From positions 2,928,852 to 2,992,851 of the forward strand of contig NZ_LMDH01000001.1 of assembly GCF_001425755.1 (NCBI RefSeq): 64,000 nt of DNA. The letters are read 5' to 3'. Every line of letters begins with the position of its first letter. Position 1 is the first letter of the stretch. The notes below the pieces were generated by a model. The model did not search any database, had not been told where the DNA came from, and saw nothing but the letters and a program-made list of their open reading frames with translations. The position numbers and the translations under genes were made by a program. This document shows positions 32,834 to 43,042 of the stretch, piece by piece. Source of the stretch: Aeromicrobium sp. Root344. GTDB lineage: Bacteria > Actinomycetota > Actinomycetes > Propionibacteriales > Nocardioidaceae.

Positions 32834-34423
32834 ATGGGCCTCACCCTCAATCCCACGGCGTTCCGTGCGTGGACACAGCTGTGTGCCGGGGCCCTGTCGT
32901 CGGCTCGCGCGGAGATCGACGCCCTCAATGTGTTCCCGGTGCCCGACAGCGACACCGGGACCAACGCCTATCTGACGTTCGCCTCAGGCGCCGACGCCGT
33001 CGCGGGGATGGGCACCGACGTCCCGTTCGCCGGCCTCGTCAAGGCGTACGTCGACGGGCTGCTGACCGGCGCCAAGGGCAACACCGGCGTGATCTTGTCC
33101 CAGCTCGTCCGTGCGTGCTTCCGCGACCTCGACCTCGAGGGCGGCGACGTCACCGCCGAAGACGTCGCGAAGTCGTTCGTCGCCGCCTCCGATGCCGCCT
33201 GGGCCGCTGTCGGGGCACCCGTCGAGGGCACGATCCTGTCCGTGGCCAAGGCAGCGGCCGTCGGAGCGACCGAGTCGGCCGCAGCCGGGGTCGACGGACG
33301 TACGGTCTTCGGCGAAGCGGCACGTGCCGCACGTGAGGCCCTGGCCCGTACGCCCGAGCAGATGCCGTTGCTGGCGCGCGCGGGTGTCGTCGACGCCGGC
33401 GGTCGGGCGCTCGTCGTCGTGCTGGACGCCACCGAGCAGGCACTCACCGGTCGCATCCCCAAGCCTGCCGCGAGCACCATCCCGGTGCCGGCCGTGGGCG
33501 CCGGCGACGACCTGAGCGCCGACGGCCCGTCGTACGAGGTCATGTATCTCCTGGAGGCCGACGACGACCGCATCGCCGGGCTGCGGGCAGCGCTGCTGCC
33601 GCTCGGCGACTCGCTCGTCGTGGTGGGCGGCGACCGGCTGTGGAACGTCCACGTGCACGTCGACGACGTCGGCGCCGCGATCGAGGCCGGCATCGACGTC
33701 GGCCGGCCCTATCGCATCGCCGTCACCCACTTCGCCGACCAGATGGCGCAGTCGCCTCGCAGCGGCCGCGTCGTGATCGCCGCGACGACCGGTGAGGGCC
33801 TCACGGCGCTGTGCGGCGAGGCGGGCGCGATGACGCTGGAGTTCACCCGTGACCGCCCGCTCACGATCGCCGAGATGAGCGCGTCGCTGCGTGATGCCGG
33901 CGCCGACGAGGTCATCGTGCTGCCCAACAACCAGCGGTACGTCCGCCAGTTCGAGGCGGCCGCGCAGGCCGCCCGGCAGGACGGCATCCGTGTCGCGGTC
34001 ATCCCGACGCACGCGCAGGTGCAGGGGCTGGCCGCGCTCGCGGTGCACGATCCCGGCCTCGGCTTCGACGAGGTCGTCGTGGCGATGTCGAGCGCCGCCG
34101 CCCACACACAGCACGGCGCCGTCACGATCGCGACCGAGCCGGGCATGACGATGGTCGGGCCGTGCGACGTGGGCGATGTGCTCGGCGTCGTCGCGGGCGA
34201 CTTCGCGGTCGTCGGGCAGGACATCCTCGCGGTGGCGTACGAGGTCATCGACCGCATCCTGTCACCGGCCGGTGAGATGCTGACCGTCGTGATGGGTGAG
34301 GGCGCGGAGGGGCTGATCGAGCAGTCGATCTCCGAATACCTCCGCACGCTGCGCCCCGACGTCGACCTCGTGGTCTACGACGGCGGCCAGGAGAACTACC
34401 CGCTGTTCATCGCGGTGGAGTGA
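32834..34423 (+). CDS. DAK2-domain protein (FakA/YloV-like)
   Basis: A 529-residue protein. Residues 10-190 are a DhaL/DAK2 nucleotide-binding domain, with FPVPDSDTGTNAYLTF near residue 36 holding the Mg-binding Asp residues and GAKGNTGVILSQ near 77. The central and C-terminal parts resemble FakA, the kinase that phosphorylates fatty acids bound to FakB (DegV). No FakB gene is seen in this window. ATG 32834 lies 6 nt after TAGCCT (32822-32827). Its stop shares a base with the recG start. Confidence 0.85.
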   Translation: MGLTLNPTAFRAWTQLCAGALSSARAEIDALNVFPVPDSDTGTNAYLTFASGADAVAGMGTDVPFAGLVKAYVDGLLTGAKGNTGVILSQLVRACFRDLDLEGGDVTAEDVAKSFVAASDAAWAAVGAPVEGTILSVAKAAAVGATESAAAGVDGRTVFGEAARAAREALARTPEQMPLLARAGVVDAGGRALVVVLDATEQALTGRIPKPAASTIPVPAVGAGDDLSADGPSYEVMYLLEADDDRIAGLRAALLPLGDSLVVVGGDRLWNVHVHVDDVGAAIEAGIDVGRPYRIAVTHFADQMAQSPRSGRVVIAATTGEGLTALCGEAGAMTLEFTRDRPLTIAEMSASLRDAGADEVIVLPNNQRYVRQFEAAAQAARQDGIRVAVIPTHAQVQGLAALAVHDPGLGFDEVVVAMSSAAAHTQHGAVTIATEPGMTMVGPCDVGDVLGVVAGDFAVVGQDILAVAYEVIDRILSPAGEMLTVVMGEGAEGLIEQSISEYLRTLRPDVDLVVYDGGQENYPLFIAVE

Positions 34424-36560
34424 TGGTCGAGCTCTCGACCAAGCTGGTCAACGTGATCGGCGACAAGACCACCAAGCCGCTCACCAAGGCATTCGACATG
34501 GTCGTCGTCGAGGACCTCCTGCGGCACTACCCGCGGCGCTACGCCGAGCTCGGCAAGCTCACGGACCTCTCCAAGCTCGAGGTCGGCCAGCACGTCACGA
34601 TCATGGCCCGGGTGGCCTCGGCCAAGAACTACTCGTTCGGCCCGGGCGGTCGCCGCACGCGCACCGAGGTCGTCGTCTCGGACGGCACGGGCCATCTCAC
34701 GCTGACGTTCTTCCAGCAGGCGTGGCGGCTCAAGACCATGGAGCCGGAGTCGTTGGGCCTCGCCGCCGGTGTCGTCACGATGTTCAACGGCAAGCTCCAG
34801 CTCACGCACCCGGACTGGGAGCCACTGGAGGAGTCGGCGGACCTCTTGGACAGCTCGCGGCTGGGTCGTGGGGTCATCCCGATCTATCGCGCAACCGCCG
34901 CGATGCCCTCGTGGAAGATCGAGCACTGCGTCGGGATGTGCCTCGACGCGCTCGACCCGCTCGACGACCCGCTGCCAGAGGACGTACGCACGAGCCGTGG
35001 CTTCTTCGACCTCAAGGGCTCGCTCGAGGCGATTCACCGGCCGCGCAACGCCAAGGACTGGCAGGGCGCCCGTGACCGTTTCCGGTTCGAGGAGGCGTTC
35101 GTCGTGCAGACGATCTTCGCCCAGCGCCGCAACGCGCTCGAGCACGAGCGCGCGGCATCGCGCCCCGTGGTGCCCGGAGGGTTGCGTGAGCGCTTCGAGC
35201 AGCAGCTGCCGTTCGAGCTCACCGCCGGCCAGAAGACCGTCGTCGGGGAGATCTCGGCCGACCTCGGGCGTACGCACCCCATGCACCGGCTCCTGCAGGG
35301 CGAGGTCGGCTCCGGCAAGACCATCGTCGCGCTGCTGGCGATGCTGCAGGTCGTCGATGCCGGTGCGCAGACGGCGTTGCTGGCTCCGACCGAGGTCCTC
35401 GCCGCTCAGCACTATCGCGCCATCACCGCCATGCTCGGCGACCTGGCCAAGGGCGGCATGCTCGGCGGCGCCGACGGTGCCACCCGCGTACGCCTGTTGA
35501 CCGGCTCGCAGGGCGCCAAGGCACGCAAGGAGTCGCTGCTCGATGCCGCGTCAGGCGAGGCCGGCATCGTCATCGGCACCCACGCCCTGATCCAGGACCA
35601 CGTGCAGTTCGCCGAGCTGGGCCTGCTGGTCGTCGATGAGCAGCACCGCTTCGGTGTCGAGCAGCGCGCGGCACTCGTCGACCGCGCCGAGGTCACGCCG
35701 CACGTGCTGGTCATGACCGCCACGCCGATCCCACGCACGCTCGCGATGTCGGTGTTCGGCGACCTCGAGGTCTCGACACTGCGCGAGCTGCCCGCCGGTC
35801 GCCAGCCGATCCAGACGACCGTCGTGCCCTACAACGAACGGCCGCAGTGGCTCGAACGCGGCTGGGAGCGCGTACGCGAGGAGGTCGGCCGCGGCCGTCA
35901 GGCGTACGTCGTGGTCTCGCGCATCGGAGAGGGCGACGATGGCGGCGAGAAGGACACGACATCGCTGCTCGAGCTGCGTGAGGAGCTCGAGGGCGGTGCG
36001 CTTCATGGCTTGCGGCTCGGCAGCCTGCACGGCCGCATGGCACCTGACGAGAAGGACGCGACGATGAACGCGTTCGCGCGCGGCGAGATCGAGGTGCTCG
36101 TCGCGACGACTGTCGTCGAGGTCGGCGTCGACGTGCCCAACGCGACGGTCATGGTCGTCATGGATGCCGACCGGTTCGGCATGTCCCAGCTGCACCAGCT
36201 GCGCGGCCGGGTCGGTCGTGGTTCCGACGCCGGGCTGTGCCTGCTGGTCACCGCGTCTGAGGTCGACTCGCCGGCTCGCGAGCGTCTCGACGCGGTGGCG
36301 TCGACGTCGGACGGGTTCGAGCTGTCGCGCCTCGACGTCGAGCTGCGGCGCGAGGGCGACGTCCTGGGCGCGCGGCAGTCGGGTCTCCGGTCGAGCCTGC
36401 GACTCCTGTCAGTCGTCAAGGACGGTGAGGTCATCGAGGAGGCACGGCGCGTGGCGGACGCGATCGTCGAGGCCGATCCGAGGTTGGCGTCACATCCGGG
36501 CCTCGCCGCCGCAGTGCAGGAGCTCGAGCGGTCCGAGCAGGCCGACTACCTGGAGCGCAC

Positions 36561-36564
<4 letters not shown>
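34423..36564 (+). CDS. recG: ATP-dependent DNA helicase RecG
   Basis: A 713-residue superfamily 2 helicase that remodels stalled forks and Holliday junctions. An N-terminal wedge/OB domain contains YPRRYAEL near residue 29. The helicase core starts with Walker A LLQGEVGSGKTIVALL near 293 and Walker B VVDEQHRFG near 405, with MTATPIPRTL near 430. RecG-specific TVVEVGVDVPNATVMV and QLHQLRGRVGRG follow near 565-600. ATG 34423 overlaps the previous stop (TGATG) and the gene overlaps rsmD by 4 nt. Confidence 0.97.
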
Positions 36565-37578
<1,014 letters not shown>

Positions 37579-37588
37579 CGCCCTGCGG

Positions 37589-37638
37589 ATCGTGACGAAA
37601 CTCGTCACGATCGGCTGGATGCTGACGAGGTCCGTCAC
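37589..37638. promoter_or_regulatory. two tandem 17-bp inverted repeats between coaD and dinB
   Basis: GTGACGAAACTCGTCAC (37592-37608, extended to a 10-bp arm at 37589-37611) and CTGACGAGGTCCGTCAC (37622-37638) are related palindromes 30 bp apart, about three helical turns. As RNA either can fold; there is no T-run. They may terminate both convergent transcripts or be protein sites. Confidence 0.45.
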
Positions 37639-37650
37639 AAAACGTGGGGT

Positions 37651-38835
37651 TCAGTCGGGGAGCTGGGGGACGGCCAGGTGCTCGCGCTTGCCGAGCTGGA
37701 CCGCGCGACGCAGCGACTTCGTCCCGTACTTGTCGCGCACCGCGTCGATCGCGTCGTCGAGCTGCGCGCCGCTCGTGACGTCGAGCGGCAGCGCGAGCTG
37801 AGCCGGGTTGTCGTCGAGAGATCCCACCGAGACCCCGATCAGCGTGAGCCCGCGCTCCTCGATCGCCGCAGCGCGTGACGTCAGCAGCAGTCGGGCGACC
37901 TCGAGCACCGTCGTGTTGTGCGCCGTCGGGCGAGCCAACGTGTGCGAGCTCGTGGAGCGCGTGAAGTCACCGAACCGCAGCCGGATCGTCACGGTGCTGC
38001 CGGTACGCCCAGCGGCACGCATGCGGCCCGTCACGCGATCGACCAGCGTCAGCAGCGCCAGGTCGATCTCGTCGGGGGAGTGCGGGCCACGACCGATGGC
38101 GTGCTGGGCTCCCATCGATCCGCGCCGCTTGCCGACGACGACCGGACGCGGGTCGCGGTTGTGGGCGAGGGCGTAGAGGTGGTGGCCCGACCCGGGACCG
38201 AGCAGCTGCACGAGCTCGATCTCGTAGAGGTTCGCGACGTCGCCGACCGTGACGATGCGGGCGTCGCGGAGCTTCTGCGAGGTCACCTTGCCGACGCCCC
38301 AGAGCCGTTCGACCGGCAGCGCGTGAAGGAACTCGAGCTCCTTCTCGACCGGGACGACGAGCATGCCCTCGGGCTTGGACACGGCACTCGCGACCTTGGC
38401 GAGGTACTTGGTGCGGGCGACGCCGACCGAGATCGGCAGGCCGACCTTGGTGCGTACGTCCTGGCGCAGCTGCTCGGCGATCGACGACGGCAACCCGCGG
38501 ATGCGCCGCAAGCCGCCGACCTCGAGGAACGCCTCGTCGATCGACAGCCCCTCGACGACCGGTGTCGTGTCGCGGAACACGTCGAACACGTCGCGGCTCG
38601 CCTGGGTGTAGGCGTGCATCCGCGGGGGCACGACGACCGCCTCGGGGCACAGCCTGAGCGCCTGTCGGCCACCCATGGCCGTACGGACGCCGCGTGCCTT
38701 GGCCTCATAGCTCGCCGCCAGCACGACGCCGCCACCCACGATGACCGGGCGCCCGCGCAGCGACGGGTCGTCGCGCTGCTCGACCGACGCGTAGAACGCG
38801 TCGAGGTCGGCGTGCAGGACGGTACCCTCGGTCAT
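37651..38835 (-). CDS. dinB: DNA polymerase IV (Y-family)
   Basis: A 394-residue translesion polymerase. HADLDAFYASVEQRDDPSLR near residue 8 and GLSIDEAFLEV near 95 carry the catalytic Asp/Glu residues, and RLWGVGKVTSQKL near 180 is the thumb HhH. QLALPLD near residue 359 resembles a beta-clamp-binding motif. ATG 38835 lies 6 nt after CACGAT, a leaderless layout. Confidence 0.95.
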   Translation of the reverse strand: MTEGTVLHADLDAFYASVEQRDDPSLRGRPVIVGGGVVLAASYEAKARGVRTAMGGRQALRLCPEAVVVPPRMHAYTQASRDVFDVFRDTTPVVEGLSIDEAFLEVGGLRRIRGLPSSIAEQLRQDVRTKVGLPISVGVARTKYLAKVASAVSKPEGMLVVPVEKELEFLHALPVERLWGVGKVTSQKLRDARIVTVGDVANLYEIELVQLLGPGSGHHLYALAHNRDPRPVVVGKRRGSMGAQHAIGRGPHSPDEIDLALLTLVDRVTGRMRAAGRTGSTVTIRLRFGDFTRSTSSHTLARPTAHNTTVLEVARLLLTSRAAAIEERGLTLIGVSVGSLDDNPAQLALPLDVTSGAQLDDAIDAVRDKYGTKSLRRAVQLGKREHLAVPQLPD

Positions 38836-38967
38836 ACCCGCATCGTGTCATTCAGCAGGGACAAACGGGCTGACCGATTGGCCTCGGCTGGGCCCGGCGG
38901 GTTACGATTCTCTTCGGCCTGTTCGCAGGTTGAAGTTTTGTCGTGCACTTGGACAGATGGGCAAGCC

Positions 38968-39552
38968 GTGCTTTCGGGACCATTGGTTTTCGACACCCAC
39001 GAGATGGGTCGCAAACCGGGCGCTGAACGCACGTACACCCTGACGGTCCCGGCGCCGGCAGACATGGGTTACGACGTCTACAGCGTGCCCGAGGATTCCC
39101 CGATGGAGATCGAGCTCCGGCTCGAGGCCATCATGGAAGGTGTTCTGGCAACAGGCACCATCTCGGCGCGTGCCGTGGGCGAGTGTGTGCGGTGCCTGGA
39201 CCCGATCGACGAAGCTGTCGTGGTGGGATTCCAGGAGTTGTACCTCTACGAGGCACCTTCTGACCCAGAAGAGGCCGAAGAAGAGGAGTTTGTCCTCGAG
39301 GACGACCTGCTCGACCTCGAGACCGTCCTGCGGGACGCGGTGGTGCTCGCACTACCGCACAACCCGTTGTGTGGTCCGGAGTGTCCGGGATTGTGCCCCG
39401 AATGTGGAGCACGGCTCGCGGACGATCCAGATCACACACACGGTGAGGCGATCGACCCGAGGTGGGCATCGTTGAGCCAGCTGGCGGAGCAACCGGTCCC
39501 GCCAGCCGACCAGACAGGGTCGGACATCACGTCCGACGACAGCAAGGAGTAG
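38968..39552 (+). CDS. DUF177/YceD-family protein
   Basis: A 194-residue acidic protein of the YceD family, encoded next to rpmF in most bacteria; a role in rRNA or ribosome assembly is suspected. The zinc-like cluster [13 protein letters not shown] lies near residue 138, and [14 protein letters not shown] near 72 carries another Cys pair. A long Glu/Asp stretch is at 98-117. GTG 38968 is the best start; TTG 38983 and ATG 39004 are alternatives, since no strong ribosome-binding site decides. rpmF follows after 3 nt. Confidence 0.88.
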   Translation: MLSGPLVFDTHEMGRKPGAERTYTLTVPAPADMGYDVYSVPEDSPMEIELRLEAIMEGVLATGTISARAVGECVRCLDPIDEAVVVGFQELYLYEAPSDPEEAEEEEFVLEDDLLDLETVLRDAVVLALPHNPLCGPECPGLCPECGARLADDPDHTHGEAIDPRWASLSQLAEQPVPPADQTGSDITSDDSKE

Positions 39553-39555
39553 ATC

Positions 39556-39741
39556 GTGGCAGTCCCGAAGAGGAAGACATCGCGCAGCAACACGCGCCAT
39601 CGTCGTGCACAGTGGAAGACCACCAAGACCGCGATCGTCGACTGCGCGAACCCCGCGTGCGACTCGAAGGTGCAGCCGCACCACGCGTGCACCAAGTGCG
39701 GACAGTACGGAGCTCGCGGCGAGCGTCGCCAGGTCCTCTGA
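39556..39741 (+). CDS. rpmF: 50S ribosomal protein L32
   Basis: A 61-residue L32. [19 protein letters not shown] is the conserved N-terminus and CANPACDSK ... [11 protein letters not shown] supplies the zinc-binding Cys pairs. GTG 39556 lies 3 nt after the DUF177 stop. AAGGAG lies just upstream. Confidence 0.96.
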   Translation: MAVPKRKTSRSNTRHRRAQWKTTKTAIVDCANPACDSKVQPHHACTKCGQYGARGERRQVL

Positions 39742-39785
39742 TCTCTGCAGCACTCAATGCTGATGGGCTCCGGCAGGTTCTCGGT

Positions 39786-40460
39786 GTGGAGGACCTGGAT
39801 GCGGGGCTCCTTCAGCATGCCCTGACACATCGCTCGTACGCGTACGAGAACGGTGGAGTCCCCAACAACGAGCGCCTCGAGTTCCTCGGCGACTCGGTCC
39901 TGGGGCTCGTCGTCACCGACACGCTCTTCACCGAGCACCCCGAGCTCCCCGAGGGCCAGCTCGCCAAGCTCCGCGCCGCCGTCGTCAGCGCCAAGGCCCT
40001 CGCCGAGGTGGCGCGCACCCTCGGCATCGGTGACCACGTACGCCTCGGGCGTGGCGAGGAAGCCACCGGAGGTCGTGACAAGGCCTCGATCCTGTCCGAC
40101 ACGGTGGAGGCGCTTCTCGGTGCGATCTACGTCCAGTTCGGCATCGAACGCTCCGCCGAGGTCATCCACCGCATCTTCGACCCGGTGATCGCCGTGGCCG
40201 CCGAGCTCGGTGCGGGCCTCGACTGGAAGACGTCCCTGCAGGAGATCGCCGCCAACAACGACCTCGGTGTGCCGCACTACGTGCTCGAGGGCACCGGCCC
40301 CGACCACGACAAGTCGTTCACGGCCGAGGTGCACGTCGGTGAACGGGTCTTCGGTGGCGGCAGCGGTCGCTCCAAGAAGGAGGCCGAGCAGATGGTCGCC
40401 GAGATCGCCTGGCGGTCCATCAACGCCGGCCTCGAGAGTTCTGTCGCCGACCACGTCTAG
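39786..40460 (+). CDS. rnc: ribonuclease III
   Basis: A double-stranded RNA endonuclease processing rRNA precursors. [18 protein letters not shown] near residue 28 is the RNase III signature with catalytic Glu and Asp, and [11 protein letters not shown] near 100 provides the second acidic set. The C-terminal dsRNA-binding domain runs from [10 protein letters not shown] to the end ([17 protein letters not shown]). GTG 39786 is the first usual start and gives 224 residues, but family-like sequence ([12 protein letters not shown]) continues upstream to a CTG at 39738. That CTG overlaps the rpmF stop as CTGA, so the true start may be non-canonical. Confidence 0.9.
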   Translation: MEDLDAGLLQHALTHRSYAYENGGVPNNERLEFLGDSVLGLVVTDTLFTEHPELPEGQLAKLRAAVVSAKALAEVARTLGIGDHVRLGRGEEATGGRDKASILSDTVEALLGAIYVQFGIERSAEVIHRIFDPVIAVAAELGAGLDWKTSLQEIAANNDLGVPHYVLEGTGPDHDKSFTAEVHVGERVFGGGSGRSKKEAEQMVAEIAWRSINAGLESSVADHV

Positions 40461-40470
40461 GCTCTGACCC

Positions 40471-41322
40471 GTGCCCGAGCTGCCCGAGGTCGAAGTCGTC
40501 CGCCTCGGCATCGCCGAGCACGTCGTCGGCCGCACGATCACCCGCGTCGTCGTCCACGACGTACGTTCCGTGCGCCGTCACCTGCCCGGCGCACGCGACT
40601 TCACCGACCGGCTCCAGGGCCGCACGGTCGTCGGCGCCGCACGGCGTGGCAAGTACCTCTGGATGCAGCTCGACCATGGTGACGCCGTGCTGTGCCACCT
40701 CGGCATGAGCGGCCAGTTTCTCATCTCCGAAGCCGATGCTCCGCCGCCCCGGCACCTGCGCATCGCCCTGACCCTCGACGACGGACGCGAGCTGCGCTTC
40801 GCCGACCAGCGCATCTTCGGCGGGATGTCGTTCAGCGAGGACGGCGCCGAGCTGCCGCCCGAGATCGCCCACATCGCCCGCGACCCGCTCGACCCGCTGT
40901 TCGACGCCGCCGAGTTCGCCGCGCGGCTGCGCAAGCGCGAGACCGGCGTCAAGCGGGCGATCCTCGACCAGACCTTGATCTCCGGTGTCGGCAACATCTA
41001 CGCCGACGAGTCGCTCTGGCGCACGCCGCTGCACTACGCCCGCAACACCCGGCACCTGCGCTCCCGCGAGGTCGAAGGACTGCTCGTGCACATCGGCGAG
41101 GTGATGCTCGAGGCCTTGGCGCAGGGTGGCACGTCGTTCGACACGCTCTACGTCAACGTCAACGGCAACAGCGGCTACTTCGAGAGGTCCCTGCAGGCAT
41201 ATGGGCAGGAAGGCAAGCCGTGCCAGCGCTGTGGCACGGCGATCCGCCGCGACGCGTTCATGAACCGCTCGTCCTACTGGTGCCCCACGTGCCAGCCGAG
41301 GCCCCGCAACGGCAAGTTCTAA
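40471..41322 (+). CDS. mutM: formamidopyrimidine-DNA glycosylase
   Basis: A 283-residue bifunctional glycosylase/AP lyase for oxidised purines. The N-terminal [12 protein letters not shown] provides the catalytic Pro and Glu. [14 protein letters not shown] near 168 is the H2TH region. The C-terminal zinc finger is [13 protein letters not shown] ... YWCPTCQ. GTG 40471 lies 10 nt after rnc, the conserved rnc-mutM order. Confidence 0.96.
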   Translation: MPELPEVEVVRLGIAEHVVGRTITRVVVHDVRSVRRHLPGARDFTDRLQGRTVVGAARRGKYLWMQLDHGDAVLCHLGMSGQFLISEADAPPPRHLRIALTLDDGRELRFADQRIFGGMSFSEDGAELPPEIAHIARDPLDPLFDAAEFAARLRKRETGVKRAILDQTLISGVGNIYADESLWRTPLHYARNTRHLRSREVEGLLVHIGEVMLEALAQGGTSFDTLYVNVNGNSGYFERSLQAYGQEGKPCQRCGTAIRRDAFMNRSSYWCPTCQPRPRNGKF

Positions 41323-41336
41323 GTACGCTGTGCAGC

Positions 41337-41807
41337 GTGACCGTCACGTTGCAACCGATGTCTCCTGAGCGCTACGTCTCGTGGAACGCGCGACTGATCA
41401 CCGAGTTCGCCAAGGAGAAGGTCGACTCCGGCAACTGGCCGGCTGAAGGGGCCCTCGAGCGCTCAGCCAGCGAGAACGCCGCAGATCTGCCACAAGGCCT
41501 CGACACGCCCGGCCATGACATCTTCGTGGCACTCTCCGACGGTGAGGAGGTCGGCGTCCTGTGGCTGTTCACCGATCCTGCGCTGTCGGTCCGCACCACA
41601 ATGATCTACGACATCGAGATCGGTGAAGCACACCGTGGCAAGGGCCTCGGTCGCGAGCTCCTCACGGCTGCCGAGGAATGGTGCGCCGACCACAGCGTCG
41701 GCGTCCTCAAGCTTCACGTGTTCGCCAACAACACCGCCGCCGTCAGCTTGTACGAGTCGGCCGGCTTCGAGGCGACCAACATCAACATGGCCAAGCAGAT
41801 CCGATGA
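41337..41807 (+). CDS. GNAT-family N-acetyltransferase
   Basis: A 156-residue acetyltransferase with the CoA-binding loop IGEAHRGKGLGRELLTAAEE near residue 93 and a C-terminal LHVFANNTAAVSLYESAGFE, as in the RimI-like group. Substrate unknown. GTG 41337 lies 7 nt after TACGCT (41324-41329), so a leaderless start is likely. It overlaps dgt by 4 nt (ATGA). Confidence 0.85.
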   Translation: MTVTLQPMSPERYVSWNARLITEFAKEKVDSGNWPAEGALERSASENAADLPQGLDTPGHDIFVALSDGEEVGVLWLFTDPALSVRTTMIYDIEIGEAHRGKGLGRELLTAAEEWCADHSVGVLKLHVFANNTAAVSLYESAGFEATNINMAKQIR

Positions 41808-43036
41808 CCGACGCACCCTACGGCGACGAGGCCCGCGCCCGCTTCGTCGACGAGCCGCCCAAACGCTCTGGACGTACGCCTTTCGAGCGCGACCGGGCCC
41901 GAGTGGTCCACTCCGCCGCGCTGCGCCGGCTCTCGGCCAAGACGCAGGTCATGGGGGCCGGGTTCGACGACTTCGTGCGCAACCGCCTGACCCACACGCT
42001 CGAGGTGGCCCAGGTCGCGCGCGAGCTCGGCAAGGCCCTCGGCTGTGACCCCGACATCGTCGACTCGGCCGCGTTGGCGCACGACCTGGGGCATCCGCCG
42101 TTCGGCCACAACGGCGAGACGGCCCTCGACGAGGCCGCGGAGTCGTGCGGCGGCTTCGAGGGCAACGCGCAGACCTTGCGCATCCTCAGCCGGCTCGAGT
42201 CCAAGGCATTCGCCGCCGACGGCTCCAGCGTGGGCCTCAACCTGACCCGGGCGACGCTCTCGGCGTGCGTGAAGTACCCGTGGCTCCGTGGCGAGGCGCC
42301 GGATGCCAGTGGCAAGTTCGGCGCGTACGCCGATGACGTGGCGGTCTTCGCGTGGCTCCGCGACGGTGCACCCGCGATGCGCCGGCCGATCGAGGCGCAG
42401 GTCATGGACCTCGCGGACGACATCGCCTACTCGGTGCATGACGTCGAGGACGGGGTCGTCGGCGGCTGGTTCGTGCTGCGGTCCGGCGAGCTCGACCGCG
42501 AGGCGATTCATGGCGTCGCGCGCGACTGGTACGACTCCGGGGCCACGGACGACCGTCTCGACGCGGCACTCGGCCGCTTGCAGGAGATGCCGGAGTGGCC
42601 GACGACGCCGTTCGACGGCAGCCGCGCTGCCCGCGCCGTCCTCAAGAGCCTGACGAGCGCGCTGATCGGGCGCTTCGCCCACGCCGCCGAGCTCGCGACC
42701 GTCGAGGCATGGGGCGGCGGGCCGCTCATACGCTTCGCCGCTGACCTCGAGGTGCCGGAGGACACCCGCGACGAGATCACGGTGCTGAAGTCGATCGCGG
42801 CACACTACGTCATGCGATCGGACGATCGAGCCGGTCCGCTCAGCCGCCAGCGCGAGCTGCTGCTGGCGCTCGTCGAGGTGCTCGACAAGTCCGACGGTGA
42901 GGAGCTCGAGGCCGAGTTCGCGCTCGACTTCGCCCATGCCACCGACGACGCGGCCAGGCGCAGGGTCGTCATCGACCAGGTCGCGAGCCTCACCGACGCG
43001 TCAGCACGTACGTGGGCCCTCCGCCTGCTCAACTGA
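41804..43036 (+). CDS. dgt: deoxyguanosinetriphosphate triphosphohydrolase-like protein
   Basis: A 410-residue HD-domain dNTPase. RRLSAKTQVMG near residue 44 and NRLTHTLEVAQVARELG near 62 hold the first His; the HD pair is in ALAHDLGHPPFGHNGE near 90. MDLADDIAYSVHDVEDGV near 202 gives the last Asp. These enzymes release triphosphate from dNTPs and help control nucleotide pools; it commonly precedes dnaG in actinobacteria. Confidence 0.93.
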   Translation: MTDAPYGDEARARFVDEPPKRSGRTPFERDRARVVHSAALRRLSAKTQVMGAGFDDFVRNRLTHTLEVAQVARELGKALGCDPDIVDSAALAHDLGHPPFGHNGETALDEAAESCGGFEGNAQTLRILSRLESKAFAADGSSVGLNLTRATLSACVKYPWLRGEAPDASGKFGAYADDVAVFAWLRDGAPAMRRPIEAQVMDLADDIAYSVHDVEDGVVGGWFVLRSGELDREAIHGVARDWYDSGATDDRLDAALGRLQEMPEWPTTPFDGSRAARAVLKSLTSALIGRFAHAAELATVEAWGGGPLIRFAADLEVPEDTRDEITVLKSIAAHYVMRSDDRAGPLSRQRELLLALVEVLDKSDGEELEAEFALDFAHATDDAARRRVVIDQVASLTDASARTWALRLLN

Positions 43037-43042
43037 GGTCGG

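Noticed and set aside
37918..38967. Long 5' extension of the DUF177 gene across dinB
   Set aside because: The extension is antisense to dinB and lacks homology to YceD proteins; GTG 38968 starts at the conserved region.
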